From positions 2,120,501 to 2,184,500 of the forward strand of contig NC_012867.1 in the NCBI RefSeq assembly GCF_000026945.1: 64,000 bases of DNA, read 5' to 3'. Below the pieces are notes generated by a model. It made no database searches, had not been told where the DNA came from, and saw nothing but the letters and a program-made list of their open reading frames with translations. Source of the DNA: Candida dubliniensis CD36 (Eukaryota > Ascomycota > Pichiomycetes > Serinales > Debaryomycetaceae). Every line of letters begins with the position of its first letter. Within the stretch, counting starts at the first letter, position 1. Of this stretch, positions 21,871-31,404 are shown in pieces. The translations under genes were made by a program, and so were the position numbers.

Positions 21871-22083
21871 AGAGAGAGAGAGAGAGAGTAAAACACACAG
21901 TATTTTAATTGATTAATTTAATTAAGATTGGGAATTGAATCGACTAATAAATTGTGATAATAATTAGAGAGTAGTCCAATTTTATAAATTAAACCAGGAA
22001 ACTAAAAAACAGAAATAAACAAATTGAAACAAAAAAAGAAAGTTATCAAATTATAGAGTTGATTCTCTCTCTCTCTCTCTCTT
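21871..22083. repeat. (AG)9 and (TC)10 inverted microsatellite pair
   Basis: A purine run (AG) at 21871-21888 and its complement (TC) at 22064-22083 lie about 175 bp apart. A transcript across the interval could fold into a hairpin with an 18-bp stem. Confidence 0.7.
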
Positions 22084-23133
22084 TCTCCTCTTTATTAAAT
22101 AAGAATGCAGTATGTCAAGAATTAATTAATTAGTCTTCTTTTAATTTCTTTATCCGAGATAGGAAATTTGTGTGGTAGATTAATTATACACCCACGAAAG
22201 AGTATATTGTTTACTTTATTTTAATAAAATAAACCAGCCATAGGGTAATATATAATAAATTGGGGGAGGGAGGGTCAATTCAATAATTTAATTGTGAGCA
22301 AATTTAATATTATAAGTGAATGAATGAATGAAATAAAAGGAAAGAAAAATACAATTACGTATTTATGTATTCATTAATGTAAAGGCAATGATGATGATGG
22401 TTTAATACTATCAAATGTTTCTGTGTTAATTTGCTTTCTTTCTTTCTTTCTTTTCTTGTGGTTTCTTTTTCTTTTTTTCCTTGTATGTAATGTGTATGTA
22501 TTGGGCAAGACAGCAAAAAAGAAAGAAAGAATGTGTGGTTTAAAAAACACTTCCTACTTTAACACCCACACACATTTTATAAGAGATATCACAAAATATA
22601 TAAACTCGGTCGATGGACCAACAATTTTTTTTTTTTTTTTTGTTTTCCCAATTTCTTAAAACATAACAAAATTATCTTCCCTTTTTTTTCCTATCTTTTT
22701 ATTTTATTAAATCAATTCTTGTTTCAAATACATCAATTTGGATTATAAATTTTGTTATTCATCAATCTCCTCTTCACCTTTTTTATATTATTATATATAT
22801 AAGAAAAGAAAAATCCAATTGATTCTTCATACATTTTTCTTTACCCAACAAAGTTTTTTTTTTGTTTTTTTTGCATTTTCCACAACTACACACACACACG
22901 GAGATTTCCCTTAAGAAATTTTATTACCATCATCGTGATTTAAATTTGGAAATTGATAATTGTTGGAACCTATATCGTACCCTTACTTTGCCCCCCCCCT
23001 TTCAATTATCAAGAAATAAAATACCAACAAGTTTCAAGTTTTTTTGAAATCATATTTATTTATTATAATTTATCTATCTATTTATTTATCTAAATAAACC
23101 TATACATTCACACACACATACACACATTTAATT

Positions 23134-25224
23134 ATGGCTCCTTTAACAATTGCAGTAGGTGAAGCAAAACCTGGTGAAACTGCCCCAAGAAGAAAAGCTG
23201 CTCAAAAAGACGGTGCAGTTATGCGACCAACTGATTCTAAAGCCACCACCATGCCAGAATTTATTGATGAATGTTTCAAAAGAAATGGTAATAAAGATGC
23301 TATGGCTTGGCGTGATTTAAAAGATGTCATTGTTGAAACCAAACAAGTTACAAAAGTTGTTGATGGTACTCCAACTCAAGTAAATAAAGATTGGATATAT
23401 TATGAAATGGGTCCTTATAATTATATCAAATATCCTGAATTGTTAAAATTGGTGAAAAATTATTCTAAAGGTTTATTAGAACTTGGATTATTACCTGATC
23501 AACAATCAAAATTGATGGTTTTCGCTGGTACTTCACATAAATGGATGCAAACATTTTTGGCAGCAAGTTTCCAAGGGATTCCTATTGTTACTGCTTATGA
23601 TACTTTGGGTGAATCGGGCTTAACTCATTCTTTAGTACAAACTGAATCCGATGCCATTTTCACTGATAATCAATTATTATCTCAATTGATTAATCCATTG
23701 AAAAAAGCTACTTCAATTAAATATATTATTCATAATGAAGAAATTGATCCTAATGATAAAAGACAAAATGGGAAATTGTATGAAAATGCTAAATCTGCTA
23801 AAGAAAAAATTTTAAAAATTAGACCAGAAATTAAATTTATTTCTTATGATGAAGTGATTAAATCTGGTGCTAATAATCAAGATAAACAATCATTACATTA
23901 TCCTAAACCTGAAGATCCAATTTGTATTATGTACACTTCAGGATCTACTGGTGATCCAAAAGGGGTGGTTATTACTAATTCGAATATTTTGGCAGCTATT
24001 GGAGGGATTTCTTGTAATGCCGGTAGAGATTTAATTCGTCCTAGTGATCGATTAATTGCATTTTTACCATTAGCTCATATTTTTGAATTGGCATTTGAAT
24101 GTATTACATTTTGGTGGGGGGTTCCATTGGGTTATGCCAATGTTAAAACTTTAACTGAAGCTTCATGTAGAAATTGTCAACCTGATTTGATTGAATTTAA
24201 GCCAACAGTAATGGTTGGTGTTGCTGCTGTTTGGGAATCAGTTCGTAAAGGAGTATTATCAAAATTAAAACAAGCTTCTCCATTACAACAAAAAATTTTT
24301 TGGGGTGCTTTTAAAGCTAAAACTACTTTAAAACATTTTGGAATCCCTGGTGGTGATATGTTTGATTTTGTTTTCAAAAAAGTTAAAAGTGCCACTGGTG
24401 GACAATTACGTTATGTTTTAAATGGTGGTTCACCAATTTCAGTTGATGCTCAAGTATTTATTAGTACTTTGATTGCTCCAATGTTGTTGGGTTATGGATT
24501 AACTGAAACTTGTGCTAATGCCGCTATTTTGGAACATACTCATTTCCAAATTGGTACTTTGGGTACTTTGGTAGGATCAATTACTGCTAAATTGGTTGAT
24601 GTTGCTGATGCTGGTTATTATGCTAAAAATAATCAAGGAGAAATTTGGTTGAAAGGTGGTCCAGTAGTTTCTCAATATTATAAAAATGAAAAGGAAACTA
24701 AAGAAGCATTTACTGATGATGGTTGGTTTAAAACTGGTGATATTGGTGAATGGACTAGTGATGGTGGATTAAAAATTATTGATCGTAAAAAAAATCTTGT
24801 TAAAACTTTAAATGGTGAATATATTGCTTTAGAAAAATTGGAAAGTGTTTATCGTTCTAATCATTTGGTTTTAAATTTATGTGTTTATGCTGATCAAAGT
24901 AAAGTTAAACCAATTGCTATTGTTTTACCCATTGAAAATAATTTACGACAAATGTTGAAAGATGAAAAAATCATTGATGATGCTGAAACTAGAGAATTTG
25001 CTCATTTAGTACATGATAAAAAAGTGGTTAAAGCAGTTTTAAAACATTTATTGGCTACTGGTAAACATCAAGGATTAAAAGGTATCGAATTACTTCAAAA
25101 TGTGGTATTATCAGATGATGAATGGACTCCACAAAATGGATTTGTCACTTCAGCTCAAAAATTACAAAGAAAGAAGATATTAGAAAGTTGTAAAAAAGAA
25201 GTTGAAGAAGCTTATAAAGAATAA
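23134..25224 (+). CDS. FAA4: Long-chain fatty acyl-CoA synthetase
   Basis: 696 residues, the usual Faa1/Faa4 length. The enzyme activates long-chain fatty acids with ATP and CoA for lipid synthesis, uptake and protein acylation. The AMP-binding signature YTSGSTGDPKG is at residues 267-277. A YGLTETCA segment (near 450) and TGDIGEW (near 536) are the other adenylate-forming enzyme motifs. There is no N-terminal membrane anchor; a peripheral location on ER or lipid droplets is expected from the family. Codon bias is strong. The paralogous alternative is Faa1; gene order relative to INO1 and CHT3 supports FAA4. It converges on the asparaginase gene 209 bp away. Confidence 0.9.
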   Translation: MAPLTIAVGEAKPGETAPRRKAAQKDGAVMRPTDSKATTMPEFIDECFKRNGNKDAMAWRDLKDVIVETKQVTKVVDGTPTQVNKDWIYYEMGPYNYIKYPELLKLVKNYSKGLLELGLLPDQQSKLMVFAGTSHKWMQTFLAASFQGIPIVTAYDTLGESGLTHSLVQTESDAIFTDNQLLSQLINPLKKATSIKYIIHNEEIDPNDKRQNGKLYENAKSAKEKILKIRPEIKFISYDEVIKSGANNQDKQSLHYPKPEDPICIMYTSGSTGDPKGVVITNSNILAAIGGISCNAGRDLIRPSDRLIAFLPLAHIFELAFECITFWWGVPLGYANVKTLTEASCRNCQPDLIEFKPTVMVGVAAVWESVRKGVLSKLKQASPLQQKIFWGAFKAKTTLKHFGIPGGDMFDFVFKKVKSATGGQLRYVLNGGSPISVDAQVFISTLIAPMLLGYGLTETCANAAILEHTHFQIGTLGTLVGSITAKLVDVADAGYYAKNNQGEIWLKGGPVVSQYYKNEKETKEAFTDDGWFKTGDIGEWTSDGGLKIIDRKKNLVKTLNGEYIALEKLESVYRSNHLVLNLCVYADQSKVKPIAIVLPIENNLRQMLKDEKIIDDAETREFAHLVHDKKVVKAVLKHLLATGKHQGLKGIELLQNVVLSDDEWTPQNGFVTSAQKLQRKKILESCKKEVEEAYKE

Positions 25225-25433
25225 AAAGAAAATTTTTAGTTTTTTTAGTAAGTAATTGTAGTAGGTTGATTTGTTTCGTTTAGTTTATATAATTTCAGGT
25301 TTGAATTTTAGTAATTAATTTAGTATTTATTAAACCATTCCTATACTATTAGTATAGTGTTTATCAACAATCCGGTTTAGGGTTGCAAAAAAAAAAAAAA
25401 AAAAAATTTCTTTTCAATACTAAACATACATCT

Positions 25434-25576
25434 TTATACAGTTTTAAATACATTCTTAATTTTTGATAAATCCATACCTTCATTCAAACATAATTGTAAT
25501 AATATTCTTGCCTTTTGTGGGTTTAAATATCCACCAGCTATAGCATTAACAAATGGAACTTTCTTGTTCGTCTTCT

Positions 25577-25627
<51 letters not shown>

Positions 25628-26909
25628 CATCGTTGACAGTGTCTTCTGGTGGTGGGTTTACTTTAGGTAATGAACCAATTGGAACCATACCATCCATTGA
25701 TCGTTTACTATAAACAATGGGATAATTAGGATTATCAATTAATAAATCAGATAAATATTGATTAGTTTTCTCTGACATACTACCAGCACCCATAGTTGCT
25801 AAAATAATCCCTTGAGATTTTAAATCATTAATGATAAATTTAAAAATTTCATTATTTAATCCTTGATGAGCATAAATTATAGTTACTTCAGGTAAACTAG
25901 GCATTGTACCATTATTAGCACCACCAATGGAAGGATGAGTTAAATGAAACATGGTTAAACCTAATGGTTTTGCTGGAGGATAAAAATATCTAATTTCATT
26001 ATTGACAAAATTCCCAACATATCCTTGACCAATAGATTTAAAAGTATCTAAAGAATTAGCATTTGATTTAGTGATATAAAACCCGGAACCGATTCTATCA
26101 TTTAAAGCAATTAAAACTCCACGACCACGACTTTCTCGATTTGATGCAATAACTATTGCTTGATATAAATTCATTGGACCATCAGAAGAAATTGCTGTAC
26201 TTGGTCTCATTGATCCACATAATACAATTGGTTTAAAAGTATTGATTGTTGATTGTAAAAAAAATGCTGTTTCTTCCATAGTATCAGTACCATGAGTAAT
26301 TACAATCCCATCATAATGAGGTAAATCAAGTTGAATTTTATGATAAAGTTTAAGTAATGAAGAATTATCCATTTCTTTAGAATCTATATTTAATACTTGT
26401 TCATATTCTAATTGACAAGTTTGAGATAAATCAGGTATGGTAGAAATCAAATCTTCAATAGTTAAATCAACTTCATATCCAGCAGTTTGATGGGATGATA
26501 CTCCTTTTGATGCAATTGTCCCTCCAGTACCTAAAACTTTAATTGTTGGTAATAATGAAATATCACCACTAGTAGTACTACCAATGGTACCATCAATTGA
26601 ATTGGTTGATGATATAGAATGAACTGAATTTGATCGATGATATTTTATTTTGATTGTGGGTAAATGACTAACTTGATCATCATTAGCAATACCAGAATGA
26701 ATATTTTCATCATCAGTAGAAAAATGACTTTCTATTTCAACTTGAGTAGTATGGTAATGTTCTGAATCTTCAAGATGATGATTATAAGGATGATTGGGTT
26801 CTTCAGATATTGCTCCTACACTTCCTGTTGGTCCAAGATCAAGATTATTTAATGTAAGAATATTTGTGATTGATGAAGATGATTCTCTTCTTTGTTTTGG
26901 GGGTGTCAT
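25434..26909 (-). CDS. L-asparaginase with N-terminal extension and poly-Thr insert
   Basis: 491 residues from the ATG at 26909-26907. The catalytic core begins near residue 122 with [11 protein letters not shown]; Thr131 is the expected nucleophile. The second catalytic motif HGTDTMEE is at 206-213. The enzyme hydrolyses asparagine to aspartate and ammonia. The ~120-residue N-terminal extension is polar, His/Ser-rich and has no signal peptide, so a cytosolic location is likely. Yeast Asp1 is shorter (about 380 residues). A run of about 16 Thr from a (GTT/AAC)n microsatellite interrupts the C-terminal domain just before the conserved [14 protein letters not shown] segment. It shares a 514-bp divergent promoter with the MHF2-like gene. 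Confidence 0.92.
25578..25626. repeat. (GTT)n microsatellite coding for poly-Thr in the asparaginase
   Basis: About 16 trinucleotide units in frame with the asparaginase gene. The length is expected to vary between strains without shifting the frame. Confidence 0.85.
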
Positions 26910-27423
26910 TGTTGCTGATTTGTTATTGAATAATTATGAAAAAAAAAAAAAACGAAGAATATAGATGAAGAAGTAAGACCAAGATGATATTAATATACCA
27001 ACATCGCAATTTTTTTATTTTTTTCAGTTAGTATTTTTTGTGACACTCGAACGGAAAACCATACGGCATTTTTAAACAATATACATTTGGGTTTGGGTTT
27101 GATGAGTCAATAATTAGTAGTGGTTTAGGTGTGGAATTGAGTAAATTAATAAAAGAAATAACACCATTTGATAGTACTTGTAGACTTTGGGGGGGTAGAA
27201 TCTTTGACTTATTCTCTTTACATGATCAATAAATAATAAAGAATTTAAAGTTGCTAATGTCATCTGAATTTTTTAGCAACACAATAGTAAACGCAGAACC
27301 TTCTTTGGTTTTTCATCTTGTACACGCTAGACGCGTTATAAGAAAAAAAAAAAATGACATAACAAAATATACAAACAAAAACTATATTCCAATTCATATA
27401 ATACGACCAATCTTCTACACATA
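26910..27423. promoter_or_regulatory. Divergent promoter of the asparaginase and the MHF2-like gene
   Basis: 514 bp, AT-rich, with A-tracts near 26939-26953 and 27341-27353. A perfect MluI cell-cycle box ACGCGT lies at 27331-27336, close to the MHF2-like gene. No coding frame is credible. Confidence 0.6.
27331..27336. promoter_or_regulatory. MluI cell-cycle box (ACGCGT)
   Basis: A perfect MCB core 88 bp upstream of the MHF2-like ATG. MBF uses this site to drive G1/S genes of DNA replication and repair, which fits a histone-fold DNA repair/centromere protein. Only one copy is seen. Confidence 0.5.
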
Positions 27424-28023
27424 ATGTCAAACCATAATGATATTGAGAATGAATCAATCAATCAATCTATCCCGGTGACAACCATTGCTAGACTTTTTAA
27501 AGAATTATCTTTCAAAGATCCACAAACAAGAATCACATTGAGTACTTTAGAATTATCATCTGAATATATTAAATTATTCATTAATGAAGCCATTATTCGT
27601 GCTAATGAAGAACGTATAGATGAGGGTGATACTTTAATAAGAATAGATGGTATTGATAATGTGGCATCCACTACCAGCAGAAATAATCATGAAGAAACTC
27701 AATATCCAACAATAGATGAAATTGAAGATTCCATGAGAATTGATGATTATAGTAACAATATTAACATTGACCCTATTGAAGATGATGAAGATGACTTGAT
27801 TGATGATGACTATTTTCAAGATGAATCAGATACTCAAAGACAATTACGTCAAGCAATGAATACTGTGAATAATACAACTAGGAATAACAACAACAATAAT
27901 AATGGTACGACTACTACCACTACCACTACTACTACTAATAATAATAATACTAATCATGCTGAAAACATCCTAGATTCAAGACATCTAGCGAAAATTGCTG
28001 GGATATTAACTCTAGATTTCTAG
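27424..28023 (+). CDS. CENP-X/MHF2-like histone-fold protein with a ~100-residue insert
   Basis: 199 residues. The N-terminal part (residues ~18-65, IARLFKELSFKDPQTRITLS onward) matches the first helices of CENP-X/MHF2. The last 17 residues, ending HLAKIAGILTLDF, match the C-terminal helix of that family, whose human member ends LEKVLPQLLLDF. Between them lies a ~110-residue acidic and low-complexity insert with poly-Asn and poly-Thr runs, where the usual family has only a short loop. CENP-X pairs with CENP-S to remodel DNA at stalled forks with the FANCM/Mph1 helicase and in the kinetochore. The assignment rests on motif matching by eye. An MCB upstream supports a replication-linked role. 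Confidence 0.75.
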   Translation: MSNHNDIENESINQSIPVTTIARLFKELSFKDPQTRITLSTLELSSEYIKLFINEAIIRANEERIDEGDTLIRIDGIDNVASTTSRNNHEETQYPTIDEIEDSMRIDDYSNNINIDPIEDDEDDLIDDDYFQDESDTQRQLRQAMNTVNNTTRNNNNNNNGTTTTTTTTTTNNNNTNHAENILDSRHLAKIAGILTLDF

Positions 28024-28065
28024 GAATAGCAACAACATTGTTTATTTATTTTTACTTTAATTAAA

Positions 28066-29373
28066 CTAAACTATATTTATATTGTTCAATTCAATAACAT
28101 TCCAATACCCTAAAGAAAATCTATCACTAATCTTTGATAATGATACTGGTATAATATCACTTTTCAAATTAACATAAATTGGTAATCTTATTAAGAAATT
28201 TTCCGGTAAATTTGATTTATTATTTTTAAAATCAATAATTATAGGAATGGTACACCAATTTAATCCTTTTTCAATATAATCATCTAAATTTTCTTCAATT
28301 TCTTCAATTGATGGTGGTTCTTTATACATGGAATCACCTTTCCGAAGTATTAATTCTGATTTGGAAATCGATGTGTTTGTTGTTAAAAGTGCCGTTGGAA
28401 TAGTCTTAATTAAATTTGTACCAGGAATATTACCACCCAAAGTAAATTCGTTTCTAAGAATGGTCAATTTAATCGTGGTTGTGGTTGTGGTTAGGTTATT
28501 GCTTTTGGTGGTATGTTTAATCTGTAATGAACTAGGAATACTAATATTCACATGCACTTTGGTTTTCAATGGGTTGATGAAATGTAGAAGCATGACTTGA
28601 TGTGTTTTCCAATCTGATTTGTCATTCAATATTTTTGATATAGTTATAGTGGGTAAATAATCAATGGCATTGAATTTAACTGCAACTTTGTTTACAGTAG
28701 GTGGGATATTTTCAATTATTGGTGAGAAAACCAAATTATTACAATCCAAACATCTCAATGTCTTTTTCGTAGTCAATTTATTACTCAAAGGATATTTCCC
28801 CCTTGCAATCTCATTATTAGCATCATTTTTGAATTTTAGATCTCGTAATTTTAATTGTAATTCATCAATATCAATATTTTTTTCAATCTTTGTTGTAGTA
28901 TCATTTCTAGTTTCTCGATGTTTTAAAACACCTTGTTTGATTTCTTGACATAATCGATGGAATGGATCATTCATTTCATCAATAATTATTTTATATAATG
29001 GTTTTGGTTTATATATCACATTTGTTTTGAACCTATATTGACAATAACCACAAATGAATTCAAATGCCTTACCATTATTATCATGATCAAACACTTTGAT
29101 ATTTAGATTCAGAATCGTACATTCAGGACAAGTAAAACAATTCTTGATACATTTGGTTAGTTTTGGATCATTACTTTTTGTATAATCAGTTAAACAATTA
29201 CTACAAAATTTGTAATCGATTTTATATGATGTTTGACAAGGAGCTTTGGGATACTGACATATTGGACAAAAATATAGTTCCAGTAAAGGATATAGGAAAT
29301 TACTATCGATTCTATTTAAATCAATCGGAATCTCAGAACAATATATTGATGAATCATTATAGATTCTTGACAT
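28066..29373 (-). CDS. Dynactin subunit p62 (DCTN4) family protein
   Basis: 435 residues from the ATG at 29373-29371. The N-terminus has clustered metal-binding cysteines: Cys36/39/46, Cys57/60, Cys75/79, Cys82/85 (NCFTCPEC) and Cys108/111. This is the layout of dynactin p62, whose hallmark is a CARNCFxCPxC-type segment after a short CPxC...CxxC unit. The C-terminal half is beta-rich. p62 belongs to the pointed-end complex of dynactin, which links dynein to cargo and cortex. Saccharomyces lacks a clear p62, so its presence here is notable. A short coiled-coil-like segment (residues ~150-190) lies between the zinc region and the beta region. It converges on the MHF2-like gene 42 bp away. Confidence 0.75.
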   Translation of the reverse strand: MSRIYNDSSIYCSEIPIDLNRIDSNFLYPLLELYFCPICQYPKAPCQTSYKIDYKFCSNCLTDYTKSNDPKLTKCIKNCFTCPECTILNLNIKVFDHDNNGKAFEFICGYCQYRFKTNVIYKPKPLYKIIIDEMNDPFHRLCQEIKQGVLKHRETRNDTTTKIEKNIDIDELQLKLRDLKFKNDANNEIARGKYPLSNKLTTKKTLRCLDCNNLVFSPIIENIPPTVNKVAVKFNAIDYLPTITISKILNDKSDWKTHQVMLLHFINPLKTKVHVNISIPSSLQIKHTTKSNNLTTTTTTIKLTILRNEFTLGGNIPGTNLIKTIPTALLTTNTSISKSELILRKGDSMYKEPPSIEEIEENLDDYIEKGLNWCTIPIIIDFKNNKSNLPENFLIRLPIYVNLKSDIIPVSLSKISDRFSLGYWNVIELNNINIV

Positions 29374-29968
29374 TTGATATAATAAAAATGAGTAGCAGAG
29401 AGGTGATTGTTTTTTTGTGGATACAGGGAAGGGAGAATACCCTGGTTGGCAATAATTGAATCTTATGCCTCGGATTTACTAGTAAAGTTTTTTCCTTTTT
29501 TTTTTTTTTTTTTCCTCAAACTAAATTCTAAATCAACTTAGATTTGACACACTTGGCAAGCTTCTTTAGAGAACCACTAAAAAAATAACTCATTGGCAAA
29601 GCGAATGTAAGTTCCATTCCAAGTCAAAACCTCTGTGGTTATTATTAGTACTTGAAGAAAAATAAAAAGGCTTTTTAATTGTTGATTCATCCTTTTACAA
29701 TGTATGATTGATTATTATTGGAAAAATGTCATTTGAAATTGTGGCATACACGTGCGTTCGTAGTTGCGGAGCATTATTATTATTTGGCCCGATGTAGCAG
29801 CCAACTATTTCTATCTCTAACAACAACAACGACGACTACTAAAATTAATTTCCCACCACTATTTAAATCAAAAACTATAGTTATATAAATAGCTTTTTGA
29901 AATTTCTATTTACTTCTTCCCAATTTCTTAGAATTTTGTTGATTAGGGGAAAAAAAAAAAAAAAAATT
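29374..29968. promoter_or_regulatory. Divergent promoter of the p62 gene and secreted phosphatase copy 1
   Basis: 595 bp. It has a T-tract near 29493-29513, a CACGTG E-box at 29749-29754, a CAA/CGA trinucleotide patch near 29820-29838 and an A16-type tract directly before the phosphatase ATG. No gene is seen. Confidence 0.55.
29749..29754. promoter_or_regulatory. CACGTG E-box, Pho4-type flank
   Basis: A perfect CACGTG in the context ACACGTGCG, 215 bp upstream of phosphatase copy 1. The 5' flank is A rather than T, which in yeast favours Pho4 over Cbf1. Confidence 0.45.
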
Positions 29969-30952
29969 ATGGTTCAAACGAATTCAGCTATGTTAATTTC
30001 CTTCTTGATTGCTACTGTTTTGGCATTCCCACAAGTCATTCTTGCCTCATCATCATATGAACTCCCAAAATTCACTTCTTCGTCCAAATATTTTGGTCAA
30101 TCTGATCCAGATATCGATGTATCCAAAGTAAACGTCAGTCATAATTTTGGTTTGATAGACAAGTATTCTTGGAAAAATGTTATTGATAGTTTATCAGATA
30201 ATGAGAAATTGTTCTATATTCAACGACATGGTGAAGGATGGCATAATATTGCTCCGCAAAATTTTTCTACTGTTGATTGGGATTGCTATTGGCAATTACA
30301 ACCAGGTCGCGATGGAGTCGTTTGGGAGGATGCTGAATTAACTCCAAATGGTGTACAACAAATTAAAAACTTATCCCACCAGATCCAAACCACTAAAGAT
30401 TTACCTTGGCCAGAAAAATATTTTACTAGTCCCTTAAGAAGAACTTTACAAACTTGGGAACTCACTTGGAAAGATTTGAAACATGAGACTCCTCTTATCA
30501 AAGAGTTGGCTAGAGAAACTTATGGTATTCAAACAGAAAGTAAACGTCACAATAAAACTTACATTCATGCCAATTGGCCAATTTTCGAATTTGAAAATGG
30601 GTTCACTGAGGATGATGAATTATGGAAACCTAATAAACGTGAAACCGGTCAACATCGTAAATATAGAGCAGCTGCGTTATTAACTGAAATCTTCAAGGAA
30701 ACTTCAACTGATGATAAGGTGATTAGTTTGGTGTCTCATTCAGGATTAATTGGTTCTATCTTGGAGGTTGTTGGTCATCGTGATTATCCTATTGCTACAG
30801 GCAGTTTAATCCCTGTGATTATTCATAAAAAGAAAAAGAAGACTACAACATATGATTTAGATAAACCAGATAAAACTTATGCTGATGTTTGTCCTAATCC
30901 ACCAGCCCTGATTTCAGGTGCTCCTAGTCATTACAGTACTATTGCTGAGTAA
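29969..30952 (+). CDS. Secreted histidine phosphatase (PMU/phosphoglycerate-mutase-like), tandem copy 1
   Basis: 327 residues from the ATG at 29969; the frame extends 24 codons upstream through an A-tract to a TTG, which I reject. Residues 1-26 form a signal peptide. The histidine phosphatase motif RHGEGWHN holds the phospho-accepting His. SPLRRTLQTW and the later SHSGLIG carry the other active-site Arg and His. The family is that of yeast Pmu1 and YOR283W, but the signal peptide and a conserved C-terminal CPNPPA-ISG segment suggest an extracellular form. N-glycosylation sequons (NFS, NLS, NKT) are present. The CTG at 30908 should be Ser. It is followed in tandem by a close paralogue. Confidence 0.85.
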   Translation: MVQTNSAMLISFLIATVLAFPQVILASSSYELPKFTSSSKYFGQSDPDIDVSKVNVSHNFGLIDKYSWKNVIDSLSDNEKLFYIQRHGEGWHNIAPQNFSTVDWDCYWQLQPGRDGVVWEDAELTPNGVQQIKNLSHQIQTTKDLPWPEKYFTSPLRRTLQTWELTWKDLKHETPLIKELARETYGIQTESKRHNKTYIHANWPIFEFENGFTEDDELWKPNKRETGQHRKYRAAALLTEIFKETSTDDKVISLVSHSGLIGSILEVVGHRDYPIATGSLIPVIIHKKKKKTTTYDLDKPDKTYADVCPNPPALISGAPSHYSTIAE

Positions 30953-31404
30953 ATAACCAATAGCTTTTGTATACTTTAAAATGTATAAATTCAAATAGAA
31001 TGAGATTGTCAAATGGCTCTTTTTAGAGCTGTCAATTTCTTTTTCTCCCTGCCGGACCGAGGGAATGGCTTCAATTTTCCAATTTCATGACATTGGCCAC
31101 GTTTAATAGCAAGAATGTATAGTATACAAACCATATTAGGGTATTGTTTCAATTTAAATACTATTCTATGAGCCTCTCATAGCAATCTGTTGACATAGTA
31201 ACCCGAAGAACAATATGGTTTGTAACTGCTCCCGGAAAGTTGTGCTTGCGGTCCCCGTTTTTAGGAAGAACATATGAATTCAAATTTGAATTATAATTAG
31301 ACTCTTAGAATGATTGTTTTCTATAAGTAGGGGTGATTTTCCACTTTTTAAGAAAGAAAAGTTCACATCAATAGTTAAAGCTTTAAGAAATAAACATTTC
31401 AATT
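30953..31404. other. Intergenic between tandem phosphatase genes
   Basis: 452 bp containing the terminator of copy 1 and the promoter of copy 2. A CACGTT half-consensus (weak Pho4-type) is at 31098-31103. No coding frame with ATG and family content. Confidence 0.5.

Larger units (their letters stand above)
18576..23133. other. 4.6 kb gene-free, repeat-rich region upstream of FAA4
   Basis: No convincing gene. It carries a (TA)13 run, a T24 tract near 19108-19131, a cluster of inverted and direct repeats at 19293-19394, an (AAT)10 run, a G-quadruplex motif at 20894-20912, and a matching (AG)n/(TC)n pair at 21871 and 22064. From about 20.8 to 21.9 kb the plus strand is strikingly purine-rich. 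One minus-strand ATG frame (20068 down to 19793) has some hydrophobic patterning but no family I know. It is probably a long promoter or leader of FAA4, possibly with non-coding RNA. Confidence 0.6.
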
